40,146 nucleotides of DNA from Beijerinckia sp. L45 (lineage in GTDB: Bacteria; Pseudomonadota; Alphaproteobacteria; Rhizobiales; Beijerinckiaceae). The notes under the pieces are model-generated. The model was not told where the DNA came from and searched no databases. It saw only the letters and a program-made list of their open reading frames with translations. The first letter of the stretch is position 1, and each line of letters begins with the position of its first letter. Location: assembly GCF_009765775.1 (NCBI RefSeq), contig NZ_LMUU01000035.1, positions 1 to 40,146 on the forward strand, in the 5' to 3' direction. Positions 15,160-25,235 of this stretch are shown one piece after another. A program made the translations under genes and the position numbers.

Positions 15160-18005
15160 TCGATCGTCTCCTCGGCGATCAGCCTTTCGATGCGGCTGGC
15201 CAAGACGTCCATCGCAAAGGGCTTGGTCAGGATCTGCATGCCCGGCTCGAGCTGGCCGTTCTTGATCACGGTGGTTTCGGCGTAGCCGGTGATGAACAAC
15301 ACCTTCAGCGTCGGCCGCACCACGCGCCCGGCATCGGCGAGCTGGCGCCCGTTCATCCCGCCGGGCAGGCCGACGTCGGTGACGAGCATGTCGACATGGG
15401 CGTCGGAGCGCAGCACGGCGAGGCCGGCGAGCCCGTCCGCGGCTTCGATGGCGGTATAGCCGAGGTCTTCCAGCACCTCCGTGATCAGCGTCCGCACGCT
15501 TGGCTCGTCGTCGACGACCAGCACCGTGCCGCCGCGTTCACCCGTCGAGGCTTCTGCCGGATGATCCCGCTCCTCCGCCTCACCGGCATGACCCTCATGG
15601 CGGGGCAGGTAGATGAGCATCGTCGTCCCGCGGCCGGGTTCGGAGTCGATCCGCACCTGTCCGCCCGATTGCCGTGCGAAGCCGTAGATCATCGACAGGC
15701 CGAGCCCTGTTCCTTGGCCGAGCGGCTTGGTGGTGAAGAACGGGTCGAAGGCGCGCTTGATGACGTCGGGCGTCATGCCCGTTCCGGTGTCGGCGACGCT
15801 GAGGCAGAGGTACTGGCCGGGCGGCAGCTCGCGCTGGCGTGCGGCGCGCCCTTCCAAGGGGACGTTCGCCGTCTCGATGGTCAGGCGCCCGCCATCCGGC
15901 ATCGCGTCACGCGCGTTGATGCAGAGGTTGAGCAGCGCGTTCTCGAGCTGATTGGGATCGACGAGCGTGGTCCAGAGATCGGTGGCGCGGACGACCGCGA
16001 TGTCGATCGAGGGACCGACGGTACGGCGGACCATCTCCTCCATCTCCGTCACCAGGCGATTGATGTCGGTCGGCTTGGGGTCGAGCGTCTGCCTGCGGGA
16101 GAAGGCGAGCAGCCGGTGGGTCAGCGCCGCGGCGCGCTTGGCGGCGCCTTGAGCCGCGGTAATGTAGCGGTCGATATCGCTGATGCGGCCCTTGGCGACC
16201 TTCGATTGCAGGAGGTCGAGATTGCCGGTGATGCCGGTGAGCAGATTGTTGAAATCATGCGCGAGGCCGCCGGTAAGCTGGCCCACGGCCTCCATCTTCT
16301 GCGCCTGCCGCAGCTGGTCTTCCGCCGTGCGAAGGGCGGCGACCTGTTCGCGTTCGGCCGTCGTATGCCGTCCGCTGGCGTAGACTTTGCCGTCCTCGAA
16401 TGCGGCGGTCCAGGCAAACCATCGATAGGTCCCGTCCTTGTGCAGCAGGCGGTAGTCGAAAGCTTCGACAAGCGGCTTCTCGAAAATCGTCTTGAAGGCG
16501 GCGACGGTCGCATCCACGTCGTCGGGATGCGCCAGCGTCTTGAACGGGTGGCCGACGAGGTCGGCAGGCTCCCAACCGAGCAATTCCGTCACCGCCGCGT
16601 TGACCGCGGTCAGCACGCCGTCCATCTCGACGACGACAAGCAGGTCCTTCGACAGCCGCCAGGCGCGGTCGCGCTCCCGGGTCCGCTCGTCGACCTGCCG
16701 CTCGAGGGTCTTGTTGAGGTGTTCGAGGCGCGCTTCCGCCACTTTGCGGTCATGGATCTCGATCGCGATGCCGATCCAGCTTCGGACGCTGCCGTCGTCG
16801 TTGCGGATCGGAATGCCGCGCGCCAGAAACCAGCGGTAGGCGCCGTCGCTGGCGCGGCAGAACGGGATCTCGATCTCGTAGGACGAGGCCGTGGCAACCG
16901 CTTGCTGCCAGGTCTTGAAAACGGATTCACGGAAGTCCGGCCGGATCACGCTGACCCAACCATTGCCGCTTGTGTCCCCGATGGTCAGCCCGGTGTAGTC
17001 GTACCAATACGGATTGCAGTAGGTGATGGCGGCCTGCGCATCGCCGAACCACACCATCTGCGGGCTGACTTCGGTCAACGAACGCAGCTGCAGCGCGCTT
17101 TCCTCAAGCTTTTCGGCGCCGATCCGCTGCTGGGTGCGATCGCGCAGGATCTTGAGATAGCCGATGTGCTCCTCGGCATCGGACAGCAGCGGCATCATTT
17201 CGCCATTGGCCCAGAACACCGAGCCGTCCTTGCGGCGGTGCCATCGTTCGTCCCAGCCACGGCCCGTCTCGCGCGCCGCCTTCATTTCCCGCTCGGGCAC
17301 GCCGTCGGCGTCATCCTCGATGGTGAAGAACAGCCGGGCCGGCTTGCCGCAGATCTCGTCTTCGCGCCAGCCGAGGATCTGTTCGGCGCCTTCGCTCCAA
17401 CTGGTGACCAAGCCTTCACGGTCCATGGTGATGATGGCGTAATCGGCAGCGCTGGTGACGATCTGCCGGTGAAGCGCGTCGTCCTCGCGCTGTTTCCGCA
17501 GCGCTCTGCGTAACTCCATCTGCGTCATCACTTGGCGCGCCAGGATTTTCAGGGTCGTGGCCTGATCGGCCGTCAGTCCCCCCGGTCGCGGCACGGAGTC
17601 GATGACACAAACCGCACCAAGGATTTCGCCGTCCGGCGTCTCGATGGGAGCGCCGGCGTAGAATCGAATATGCGGTTCGCCGGTCACCAGCGGGTTGCTT
17701 CGCGTGCGCGCATCCGCCGTCAGATCGGGAATGACGAGGATGCCGCGTTCGACCAGGACATGGGAGCAGACGGACTGGTCCAGCGGGGTCTCGCACGCGG
17801 AAAACCCGAGCCGCGCCTTGAACCATTGGCGGTCCGCGGCGACGAAGCTGACGAGTGCGACGGGCGTCGCGCAGACCTGAGACGCCAGCTGCACGACGTC
17901 GTCGAAGCCGGTTTCTGCAATTGTATCAAGGATGTCGTATCGTTCCAGCGCCGCGAGGCGGAACGTCTCGTCGCGGGATAGCACAGGGTCAATCGCTGTC
18001 GTCAT
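15156..18005 (-). CDS. Soluble GAF-PAS hybrid histidine kinase
   Basis: The 949-residue product has no membrane segment and no signal peptide. In order it shows a GAF domain (about 25-165, with [20 protein letters not shown]), three PAS domains (about 180-295, 305-430, 445-555), a HisKA region with the phospho-acceptor His583 in [11 protein letters not shown], an HATPase_c domain ([19 protein letters not shown] and [10 protein letters not shown]) and a receiver domain with phospho-acceptor Asp877 in [12 protein letters not shown]. It is a cytoplasmic hybrid kinase; the GAF/PAS block suggests light, redox or small-molecule sensing, but I see no diagnostic chromophore residue. The stop codon shares bases with gcdH on the other strand. 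Exonuclease III lies eight bases upstream on the same strand, so they may share an mRNA. Confidence 0.9.
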   Translation of the reverse strand: MTTAIDPVLSRDETFRLAALERYDILDTIAETGFDDVVQLASQVCATPVALVSFVAADRQWFKARLGFSACETPLDQSVCSHVLVERGILVIPDLTADARTRSNPLVTGEPHIRFYAGAPIETPDGEILGAVCVIDSVPRPGGLTADQATTLKILARQVMTQMELRRALRKQREDDALHRQIVTSAADYAIITMDREGLVTSWSEGAEQILGWREDEICGKPARLFFTIEDDADGVPEREMKAARETGRGWDERWHRRKDGSVFWANGEMMPLLSDAEEHIGYLKILRDRTQQRIGAEKLEESALQLRSLTEVSPQMVWFGDAQAAITYCNPYWYDYTGLTIGDTSGNGWVSVIRPDFRESVFKTWQQAVATASSYEIEIPFCRASDGAYRWFLARGIPIRNDDGSVRSWIGIAIEIHDRKVAEARLEHLNKTLERQVDERTRERDRAWRLSKDLLVVVEMDGVLTAVNAAVTELLGWEPADLVGHPFKTLAHPDDVDATVAAFKTIFEKPLVEAFDYRLLHKDGTYRWFAWTAAFEDGKVYASGRHTTAEREQVAALRTAEDQLRQAQKMEAVGQLTGGLAHDFNNLLTGITGNLDLLQSKVAKGRISDIDRYITAAQGAAKRAAALTHRLLAFSRRQTLDPKPTDINRLVTEMEEMVRRTVGPSIDIAVVRATDLWTTLVDPNQLENALLNLCINARDAMPDGGRLTIETANVPLEGRAARQRELPPGQYLCLSVADTGTGMTPDVIKRAFDPFFTTKPLGQGTGLGLSMIYGFARQSGGQVRIDSEPGRGTTMLIYLPRHEGHAGEAEERDHPAEASTGERGGTVLVVDDEPSVRTLITEVLEDLGYTAIEAADGLAGLAVLRSDAHVDMLVTDVGLPGGMNGRQLADAGRVVRPTLKVLFITGYAETTVIKNGQLEPGMQILTKPFAMDVLASRIERLIAEETID

Positions 18006-18013
18006 GGTCTTCT

Positions 18014-18853
18014 TTACCGATCCCGTCGACGACGACCAAGCATTTCATCATTGTTTAAAGCGGGGGTCCGCTTGCGCGGCCTATCGGCGAGGACGATCCA
18101 GGCGGGCGCATGGTCGCTCGCCCCGTCGACGCCCCGTACGGCCTTGTCGACGCCAGCGTCGGCGAGCCGAAGCGCGAGGTCGGCGCTCAGCAGCAGGTGA
18201 TCCAGCCGGAGCCCGGCGTCGCGACCCCAGCGCTGGCGCTTATAATCCCAGAACGTGTAGCACGGCGTATCGGGGTGCCGCGTGCGGATGGCGTCGGTCC
18301 AGCCCTGGTCCACAAGCCGGCGAAAGGCGGCGCGGCTTTCCGGCTGGAGCAACGCGTCTTCGCTCCAGGATGTCGTGGGATAGATGTCGACGGCCGTCGG
18401 CACGACGTTGTAATCGCCGGCAAGCACCGCCGGGACACCCGCTGCCTTGAGGCTGGCGGCATGAGCGATGAGGCGATCAAACCAGGCGAGCTTGTAGTCG
18501 AATTTAGGTCCCGGGCGCGGATTGCCGTTGGGCAGGTAGAGCGAGGCGATCAGCACGCCGCCGACGGCCGCCTCGATGTAGCGGCTTTGCGTATCGTCCG
18601 GGTCGCCCGGAAGCGCGTTTCGGGTAAGGACAGGCTCGGCGCCCTTGGCCAGAATGGCGACGCCGTTCCAGGTTTTCTGGCCGGCCCACACGGCGCCATA
18701 GCCGGCCTGCTGGATGGCCGAAAGCGGGAACTTGGCGCCCGCTGCCTTGAGCTCCTGAAGACAGACGACATCCGGCGCCGCGGCGGCGAGCCACGCCAGC
18801 AGGTTCGGCAGCCGACGGTTGATGTTGTTGATGTTGAAGGTCGCGATTTTCAT
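18014..18853 (-). CDS. xth: Exodeoxyribonuclease III
   Basis: The 279-residue product is a member of the exonuclease/endonuclease/phosphatase family. It starts MKIATFNINNIN and carries the metal-site residues LQELKA (about residue 34), the GDYNVVP motif near 148, GLRLDHLLLS near 229 and a catalytic SDHAPAW near 260. The enzyme repairs abasic sites and trims 3' ends of DNA in the cytoplasm. It is a little longer than the E. coli enzyme because of an Arg-rich tail (residues about 265-279). It shares the strand with the hybrid kinase, eight bases downstream, and is divergent from the permease-kinase gene, with a 194-base gap between. Confidence 0.93.
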   Translation of the reverse strand: MKIATFNINNINRRLPNLLAWLAAAAPDVVCLQELKAAGAKFPLSAIQQAGYGAVWAGQKTWNGVAILAKGAEPVLTRNALPGDPDDTQSRYIEAAVGGVLIASLYLPNGNPRPGPKFDYKLAWFDRLIAHAASLKAAGVPAVLAGDYNVVPTAVDIYPTTSWSEDALLQPESRAAFRRLVDQGWTDAIRTRHPDTPCYTFWDYKRQRWGRDAGLRLDHLLLSADLALRLADAGVDKAVRGVDGASDHAPAWIVLADRPRKRTPALNNDEMLGRRRRDR

Positions 18854-19047
18854 GGACGGCTCGATCGAGAGCGCATGAGCCCGGAGGCCGGTCGGCGTTG
18901 CAGGTGACGCTTCGCCGAGGGGGCAATGGCCGGGCGCGGCAACGGTTCAAATGCCGCGCCGCTTGATACGGGCGCCCCGGCAGTGGCATGGATCATGCGG
19001 AAGCACCTTGGCCCTCAATGCAGGCGCCGGTGCTCGGAAAAGGGACG

Positions 19048-22000
19048 ATGGTCGGCCGGCAAAGAATTGATCGCGTTAGGCGCGAGTACAATCAGTGGGT
19101 GGCGAACGAGACGCTGGAAGACTTCGCGCTGCGCTTCACCGCGAAGAGCGCGCGGCGCTGGTCCTCGACCAAGGTCGGCAACACGGCGCTCGGCGCGATC
19201 TCGTTCCTCGCTCTCGAGGCGATCGGCGGCTCGATCACGCTGAACTACGGCTACATCAACGCCACGGCAGCCATCGTCGCGGTCGCCATCGTCATCTTCC
19301 TGACCGCCGTGCCGATCTGCTTCTCCGCCGCCAAATATGGCGTCGACATCGATCTGCTGACGCGCGGCGCGGGCTTCGGCTACATCGGTTCGACGATCAC
19401 CTCGCTGATCTACGCCTCGTTCACCTTCATCTTCTTCGCCATCGAATCCGTCATTCTCGCTATGGCGCTAGAACTCTGCCTCGGGATCCCGCGTCCGATC
19501 GGCTATCTCATCAGCGCTCTGGCGGTGATCCCGCTGGTCACCTACGGCATCGCCGCGATCAGCCGGTTCCAGGTTTGGACGCAGCCGATCTGGATCGCAA
19601 TGAACGTCGTGCCGATCGTGGTCATCGCGATGCGCGATCCACAGGCCTGGACCGAATGGCAGGCTTTCGCCGGCGACCAGAACGTCGACGGCGGCTTCCA
19701 CCTCGCGATGTTCGGTGCGGCCGCCTCCGTCACCATCGCGCTCATCGTCCAGGTCGGCGAGCAGGTCGATTTTCTGCGCTTCCTGCCGGATCGGCGCAAC
19801 AAGCGGAAGATGTGGTGGGTGGCGCTGCTGTCGGCCGGCCCCGGCTGGATCGTCGTCGGTGCGCTCAAATTGTTCGCCGGCTCGTTCCTGGCCGTCGTCG
19901 CCCTGCGCGCCGGCGTCCCGCGCGCCGCCGCGGGCGATCCGCCACAGATGTATGCGATTGCGTTCCAGACCTTCGCTTCGCCGCCCATCGCCCTGGCCCT
20001 GACGTGCGTGTTCGTGGTCGTCTGCCAGCTCAAGATCAACGTTACCAACGCCTATGCCGGGTCGATTGCCTGGTCGAATTTCTTTTCGCGTCTCACGCAT
20101 TCCCACCCGGGTCGCGTCGTGTGGCTGATCTTCAACGTCCTCGTCGCGCTGCTGGTGATGGAGCTCGGCGTGTACCGGGCGCTGGAGCAGACGCTCGCCA
20201 TCTATTCGAGCGTGGCGGTCGCCTGGGTCGGCGCGATCGTCGCCGATCTCGTCATCAACAAGCCGCTCGGCCTCAGCCCGCCGACGATCGAGTTCCGGCG
20301 CGCGCATTTGTACGACATCAACCCCGTCGGCGTCGGCGCCATGGCGATCGCGACGATGGTGTCGGGTCTCGCGCTGTTCGACGTGTTCGGCGCCACGGCG
20401 CGGGCCTTGACGCCGTTCCTGTCGCTTGGCGTCTCGATGGCCTGCGTGCCGCTCATCGCCTTGCTGACCGGCAGCAAATTCTATCTGGCGCGCCAGCCCG
20501 AGACGAATTGGCAGGGCGCGACGGTGGTACGCTGCTGCATCTGCGAACATTCCTTCGAGCCCGAAGACATGGCGTCCTGCCCGGCCTATGCCGGGCCGAT
20601 CTGCTCCTTGTGCTGCTCGCTCGATGCGCGCTGCCACGACATGTGCAAGCCTCACGCGCGCCTCCACGATCAGCTCGCTGCGGGGCTGACGGCCGCCGTG
20701 CCGCGAGCGCTGCAGCGCTTCGTCGTCCCGCATGTCGTCGAATATATCCTCGCCTTCCTGGTTTCGATCGTCCTGATCGTTCTTACCCTGGGCATGATCG
20801 GCCTGCAGATGGCGGCGGATCACCGCATCGACGGCACCGTCGTCTCGGAAACCCTGTGGAAGGTGTTCTTCTCGCTGCTGATCGTCGTGGCGGTGGTGAG
20901 CTGGCTGTTCGGCCTCGTCCAGGTCAGCCGCCGCGCCGCGCAGAACGAGACGCTGCGGCAGACGCAATTGCTGATGGACGAAATCGACGCCCATGAGCGC
21001 ACGGATGCCGCGCTGAAGCGCGCCAAGGAAGTTGCCGAAGCCGCCAACTTCGCCAAGAGCCGCTATGTCGTCGGCCTGAGTCACGAGCTTCGCACGCCGT
21101 TGAATACGATCATGGGGTATGCGCAGCTCCTGGAACGCGACCAGGCGATGCTGCCGAAGCCGCGGCGGCAGATTGCGGTCATGCGGCGCAGCGCCAACCA
21201 TCTCTCCGGTCTGATCGATGGTTTGCTCGACATCTCCAAGATCGAGGCGGGCCGCCTCGATCTGTCCCGCGACGAAGTCTCGGTCCGCGATTTTTTGACG
21301 CAACTTGTCGACATGTTCGCGGTGCAGGCTGCGGCCAAGGGCATCGAATTCACCTTCCGGATGTCGCCCGACCTGCCGGCGACGGTCGCGATGGACGAAA
21401 AGCGGTTGCGGCAGATCCTGATCAACCTTCTGTCCAACGCCATCAAGTTCACCCAGATCGGCCGCGTGTCGCTCGACATCGCCTATCGCAACGAGGTTGC
21501 CGAATTCGTGATCCGGGATACCGGCCCCGGCATCCCCGCCGCCGATCGCGAGCGCATCTTCGAACCGTTCGAGCGGCTGAAGGTAATCGGCGCGCCCGAA
21601 GCGGGAACTGGGTTGGGCCTGACCATCTGCCGGCTGCTTTCGGGCGTGATGGGCGGCGACATCAAGGTCGCCAGCGAGCCGGGCGTCGGCAGCGCCTTTA
21701 CGCTGAAGCTGTTTCTGCCGCGGATTAACGATCCGAAGCGTATGGCGAGCGGCGGCGGCCTCGTCGACGGGCCTTTGGGGCGAGGCCGAACCATTCTCAT
21801 CATCGATGACGATCCGGCGCATCGCGACATGGTGCAGGAAGCCCTGGCGCCGCTCGAATTCGCCATCCTTTGCGCCGCCGACGGCGCCGCTGGCCTCGAA
21901 ATTGCCGACGCAATCCAGCCGGACCTGTTTTTGCTGGACATCGAGATGCCCGGAGACGATGGATGGCAAATTGCCGAGAAGCTCCGGGCTCGAGGCCACA

Positions 22001-22407
22001 GCCAGGCTAAGATCGTGATGCTTTCGGCAAGCGCGATGGAAGAATACCGCAGTGCGATCGCGCTGCCGTTTCACGACGACTTCATCATGAAGCCGGTCGA
22101 TATCACCCGCCTGACGGAAACCGTGGTTTCGCTCCTTGGGCTTCAAACCAGCGGCGAAAGCATCGTCGTTCCCATCGCGCGCCCGATCGACGAGATGGTG
22201 CTGGCTTTGCCGGACCCGCAATATCTCCGCGACCTCGTGCGCCATTGCGAGATCGGCTACGTCAGAGGTTTGCGCGCCACCTTGTCGGAGATCAGCGCGA
22301 CCGACGACGCCGCACGGCCCTTCGTTGCCTATATGCTCGGATTCGTCGATGATCTCGACATGCGCGGGCTAATGGCCGCGCTCGAACGCCTGGGCACGCC
22401 GGCATGA
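19048..22407 (+). CDS. NCS1-type permease fused to a hybrid histidine kinase
   Basis: The 1119-residue product begins with a purine/cytosine permease (NCS1) domain of about 11-12 membrane helices, roughly residues 25-490 (TKVGNTALGAISFLALEAIG, ISRFQVWTQPIW, CQLKINVTNAYAGSIAWSNF). A cysteine-rich stretch follows near 495-535 with CCICEHSF, CSLCCSLDARC and MCKPHAR, looking like a metal site. Two more membrane helices come next, then a HisKA domain with His679 in GLSHELRTPLN, an HATPase domain (DTGPGIPAADRERIFEPF, GTGLGLTICRL) and a receiver with Asp964 in LDIEMPGDDGW. I chose the ATG at 19048, preceded by AAAGGGACG, over two earlier ATGs (18988, 19018) without a ribosome binding site. It is probably a transporter-like sensor of nucleobases or related compounds, working with the overlapping regulator. 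Confidence 0.87.
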   Translation: MVGRQRIDRVRREYNQWVANETLEDFALRFTAKSARRWSSTKVGNTALGAISFLALEAIGGSITLNYGYINATAAIVAVAIVIFLTAVPICFSAAKYGVDIDLLTRGAGFGYIGSTITSLIYASFTFIFFAIESVILAMALELCLGIPRPIGYLISALAVIPLVTYGIAAISRFQVWTQPIWIAMNVVPIVVIAMRDPQAWTEWQAFAGDQNVDGGFHLAMFGAAASVTIALIVQVGEQVDFLRFLPDRRNKRKMWWVALLSAGPGWIVVGALKLFAGSFLAVVALRAGVPRAAAGDPPQMYAIAFQTFASPPIALALTCVFVVVCQLKINVTNAYAGSIAWSNFFSRLTHSHPGRVVWLIFNVLVALLVMELGVYRALEQTLAIYSSVAVAWVGAIVADLVINKPLGLSPPTIEFRRAHLYDINPVGVGAMAIATMVSGLALFDVFGATARALTPFLSLGVSMACVPLIALLTGSKFYLARQPETNWQGATVVRCCICEHSFEPEDMASCPAYAGPICSLCCSLDARCHDMCKPHARLHDQLAAGLTAAVPRALQRFVVPHVVEYILAFLVSIVLIVLTLGMIGLQMAADHRIDGTVVSETLWKVFFSLLIVVAVVSWLFGLVQVSRRAAQNETLRQTQLLMDEIDAHERTDAALKRAKEVAEAANFAKSRYVVGLSHELRTPLNTIMGYAQLLERDQAMLPKPRRQIAVMRRSANHLSGLIDGLLDISKIEAGRLDLSRDEVSVRDFLTQLVDMFAVQAAAKGIEFTFRMSPDLPATVAMDEKRLRQILINLLSNAIKFTQIGRVSLDIAYRNEVAEFVIRDTGPGIPAADRERIFEPFERLKVIGAPEAGTGLGLTICRLLSGVMGGDIKVASEPGVGSAFTLKLFLPRINDPKRMASGGGLVDGPLGRGRTILIIDDDPAHRDMVQEALAPLEFAILCAADGAAGLEIADAIQPDLFLLDIEMPGDDGWQIAEKLRARGHSQAKIVMLSASAMEEYRSAIALPFHDDFIMKPVDITRLTETVVSLLGLQTSGESIVVPIARPIDEMVLALPDPQYLRDLVRHCEIGYVRGLRATLSEISATDDAARPFVAYMLGFVDDLDMRGLMAALERLGTPA

Positions 22408-23333
22408 AGCGCGAGCGCGGCGAAGACATCGTTCTGGTCGTCGACGACTCACCGGATACGGTTCGACTGCTGACCGATGTGCTCGACGATGCCGGGATGA
22501 CCGTGATGGTCGCGCTCGACGGCGCCGCCGCGATCAAGATCGCGATGCGTCTGCGGCCGGACATCGTGCTGATGGATGCCGTCATGCCGGGCATGGACGG
22601 TTTTGAGACCTGCCGCCAGTTGAAGCAGCTCGCCGGCTTCGACAACGTGCCGGTGCTGTTCATGACCGGGCTCACCGAGCCGGAGCACAGCGTCCGCGGA
22701 TTCCAGGCGGGCGGGGCGGATTACGTCACCAAGCCGATCGTTATCGAGGCGATGCTCGCGCGCATGGGCGTCCACCTGACCAATGCGCGAAAGATCCAGA
22801 GCGCGCGGATGGCGCTCGACGCCGCCGACCGTTTTCTCGTGGCGACCGATCGCAACGGTGAAATCCGCTGGTTCACGCCGCAAGCCTATCGGCTGCTCGA
22901 GCAGCGGTTCGCCAGCGGCGAGCCCAACGAACTGCGCCTGCCGGACGGCGTGCTGAGCTGGGTGCGTGCGCGCCTCGAAACCGGCCAAAGCACCGCCGCG
23001 CAGCCGGGTGGCGACCTCGATTTTTCGCAAGACGGCGCGCAGACGCGGATCAGTTTTCTCGGCGAGACCGAGCGCGGCGAGATCCTGCTGCGTATCGCGG
23101 ACGCTTCGGCGCAGGATCCGCTCGCGATGATCAAACTGCGCTACGGGCTGACTCAACGCGAGGCGGAAGTGCTCTCGTGGATCGCGCGCGGAAAATCCAA
23201 CCGCGACATCGCGGCGATCCTGTCGCTTAGCCCACGCACCGTCGACAAGCACCTCGAGATCATCTTCAACAAGCTGCAGGTCGAAAACCGTACCGCCGCC
23301 GCCGCGCTGATTCTGCGATCGGGCGCGTCGTAG
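22404..23333 (+). CDS. Response regulator with LuxR-type DNA-binding domain
   Basis: The 309-residue product has a receiver domain at the N-terminus with phospho-acceptor Asp58 in IVLMDAVMPGMDGFE and a Lys in YVTKPIV near 109. A linker of about 100 residues with PAS-like character follows (ATDRNGEIRWFTPQA). The C-terminal helix-turn-helix of the LuxR type is YGLTQREAEVLSWIARGKSN and NRDIAAILSLSPRTVDKHLE (about residues 240-280). It starts within the stop of the permease-kinase gene (ATGA overlap), so the two are a two-component pair. Its targets are unknown; the nearby cytosine deaminase-like gene is a candidate. Confidence 0.92.
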   Translation: MKRERGEDIVLVVDDSPDTVRLLTDVLDDAGMTVMVALDGAAAIKIAMRLRPDIVLMDAVMPGMDGFETCRQLKQLAGFDNVPVLFMTGLTEPEHSVRGFQAGGADYVTKPIVIEAMLARMGVHLTNARKIQSARMALDAADRFLVATDRNGEIRWFTPQAYRLLEQRFASGEPNELRLPDGVLSWVRARLETGQSTAAQPGGDLDFSQDGAQTRISFLGETERGEILLRIADASAQDPLAMIKLRYGLTQREAEVLSWIARGKSNRDIAAILSLSPRTVDKHLEIIFNKLQVENRTAAAALILRSGAS

Positions 23334-23370
23334 CACAGGTTCTGAAAATTGGTGACCTTCGGGTTTGGCC

Positions 23371-23682
23371 TCATTTTGAACTTAGGGCCTGGCGGCCTAG
23401 CTCGGTCCATTCACCGACATTTGTGTTGAGTCTTTGCATGAGGCCATAGGCCTCAAGCACACAGAGCGCGTCCTCTGCCGCGCTAAAGCCGCCAGCATAC
23501 AAACCATCGCCATCAGATTTCCGAAGAAATCTTGCGGCTGACCGAGCTAACGTTTCGATTAGCTTGCGGTCTCCCTTGGCATCACTGAAGCCACTAGCAA
23601 CGAAAACTTCGAGATCCTGTCCTGTGTATTGGAAGGCCATTCCTTTGATCGCGTCTAATAATCTTAGTTTGCGATTCTCCAT
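23371..23682 (-). CDS. Hypothetical protein, lower GC than its neighbours
   Basis: The 103-residue product is polar with no membrane segment or signal peptide. It begins MENRKLRLLDAIKGM and reads as a mixed alpha-helical protein. I do not recognise the family. The base composition is visibly lower in GC than the flanking genes, which suggests transfer, possibly with a phage or small island. Only a weak purine-rich stretch (GAGAAGCGAAAGA) precedes the start. It stands between the response regulator and the amidohydrolase. Confidence 0.6.
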   Translation of the reverse strand: MENRKLRLLDAIKGMAFQYTGQDLEVFVASGFSDAKGDRKLIETLARSAARFLRKSDGDGLYAGGFSAAEDALCVLEAYGLMQRLNTNVGEWTELGRQALSSK

Positions 23683-23730
23683 CTAAGTCTTTCGCTTCTC
23701 GCTTAATGTCAGGCAAAACCGGTTTTTTCG

Positions 23731-25089
23731 TCAGCTCGCTATGCTCGCATCCAGCTGCGCATAGCTTGGCGGCGTTGCGCCGAGCGGCTTGCCGCGCTTG
23801 ATCACGATGCGGTCGGCATGGTGCCGGGTCACCATCTGGTTCAGGGTTTTGCATCCCAGGATGATGAGGTCGGCAGGGCCCCCGACACGGATCGTCCCGG
23901 TATCTTTGAGACGCATCGCGGCCGCCGGCACCGGCCCCGCGAGGCCCGGTGCGAGGTCCAGCGGGTGGTCGAAATGCAGGATGCGGATCGCTTGGCGCAG
24001 CGTGTCCAGCATGTCGTGGTCGCCATAGGCGTAAAAGGCGTCCCGGCAATTGTCGCCGGCCACCGCGACCGCAATGCCGGCGGCGATGAGCTCGTGCACC
24101 GGGGCGACGCCGCGCCAGCGCGGGGTGCGACCGGCGCCGCGATCCTGCAGATACATGTTCACCGTCGGCAGGGTGACGATGCTGATGCCGGCCGCCGCCA
24201 CCAGCGCGATGGTGGCGGCGGCTTGCGCCGGCGGTTGCACCGCCAGACTGCAGCAATGGCCGCAGGTCACCCGGCCCTCGTAGCCGTGGCGCAGCGTGGC
24301 GCGCGCCACCGCGTCGAGCGCGGCAGCGGCCGGGTCGCCAGTCTCGTCGACGTGCAGGTCGATGTCGAGATCGCGCTCGGCGGCGAGGGCGAACAGCCGG
24401 TCGAGGAGGCCGTCGATATTTTCCATCGGCTCGCCGTGCAAGCCGCCGCTGGCGCGGGTCACCCCGCCGATGAGGCCGCCGGAGGTTGCGACGATATCGG
24501 CAAGACGGCGGGCGTGGTCGGTGGCGTAGACGTCGATCGGGACGAGGCCGACCGCCTGCAGGGCGATCCGGCCGGCCCACGCGTCCCGGAGCTCGCGGAA
24601 CACGCCCCAGCTCGTCGCCGCCTGATCGCGGTGCGGCCCGTCGTCGTTGGAATCGAGGTGGGTGCGGATGGCGCCGACGCCATGCGCCTCGGCGCAGGCC
24701 AGGCCGAACGTCATGCGGCGGCGCAGATCGGCTTCGTCCCAGAAGCCGATCCGATCGGCCATCGTGGCGTCCCGCGCGCTGACGAAGCTGCCGTCGGGGT
24801 TCGGGGTCCGGGCGACGGTATGGCCCTTGTCGAGATGGGTATGCATGTCGACCAGCGTCGGCCAGACCTGGCGTCCGCCGAGGTCCAGGGCGCCTTCGGG
24901 CGGCGTCGAGTCGGCGGCGGCGATGCGGGTGACCCGTCCGTCGGCGATGGACATGTCGACCAGCACGCACCCGTCGCCGTCGCGGTCGGCATCGGGCGGC
25001 GCGCCATCGGCGAGGAAGATGGCGGGCACGCGCGCGCGATGAAGTGCGTAGTCGCGCGAGGCCGGGATGGTCAGAGGGGAAGTCGTCAT
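23731..25089 (-). CDS. Cytosine deaminase-like amidohydrolase
   Basis: The 452-residue product belongs to the metal-dependent amidohydrolase superfamily, nearest by eye to CodA. Motifs run in order: the first metal pair in VDMHTHLDKGHT (about residue 83), then RTHLDSND near 147, LHVDETGD near 232, GHCCS near 264 for the third His, and the metal Asp in AVAGDNCRDAFYAY near 345. CodA hydrolyses cytosine to uracil; close relatives act on isoguanine, creatinine or triazines, so the substrate is open. The start could be the ATG at 25134 or 25089; I chose the latter, as it removes an unusual leader, but neither has a good ribosome binding site. It lies near a NCS1-type sensor kinase, which supports a nucleobase link. 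Confidence 0.83.
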   Translation of the reverse strand: MTTSPLTIPASRDYALHRARVPAIFLADGAPPDADRDGDGCVLVDMSIADGRVTRIAAADSTPPEGALDLGGRQVWPTLVDMHTHLDKGHTVARTPNPDGSFVSARDATMADRIGFWDEADLRRRMTFGLACAEAHGVGAIRTHLDSNDDGPHRDQAATSWGVFRELRDAWAGRIALQAVGLVPIDVYATDHARRLADIVATSGGLIGGVTRASGGLHGEPMENIDGLLDRLFALAAERDLDIDLHVDETGDPAAAALDAVARATLRHGYEGRVTCGHCCSLAVQPPAQAAATIALVAAAGISIVTLPTVNMYLQDRGAGRTPRWRGVAPVHELIAAGIAVAVAGDNCRDAFYAYGDHDMLDTLRQAIRILHFDHPLDLAPGLAGPVPAAAMRLKDTGTIRVGGPADLIILGCKTLNQMVTRHHADRIVIKRGKPLGATPPSYAQLDASIAS

Positions 25090-25235
25090 GAAGGCTGCTG
25101 GTCCGAGGTTCGGCGCAATGATCGCATGTCCCAACGGCAGGTCAAAGGCGCCGCGGCACCCGATCGCGCGATCGCCTTAACCAAGCGCTTACCAAGCCTG
25201 CGGCAGGGTGCGCCTCCACTCATGAAGGAGACACC

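Noticed and set aside
15396-17513. 705-codon plus-strand open frame opposite the hybrid kinase
   Set aside because: The opposite strand encodes clear GAF, PAS, kinase and receiver motifs; this frame has none.
19468-22245. 925-codon minus-strand open frame opposite the permease-kinase
   Set aside because: Shadow of high-GC coding; Asp/Arg/His-rich without structure.
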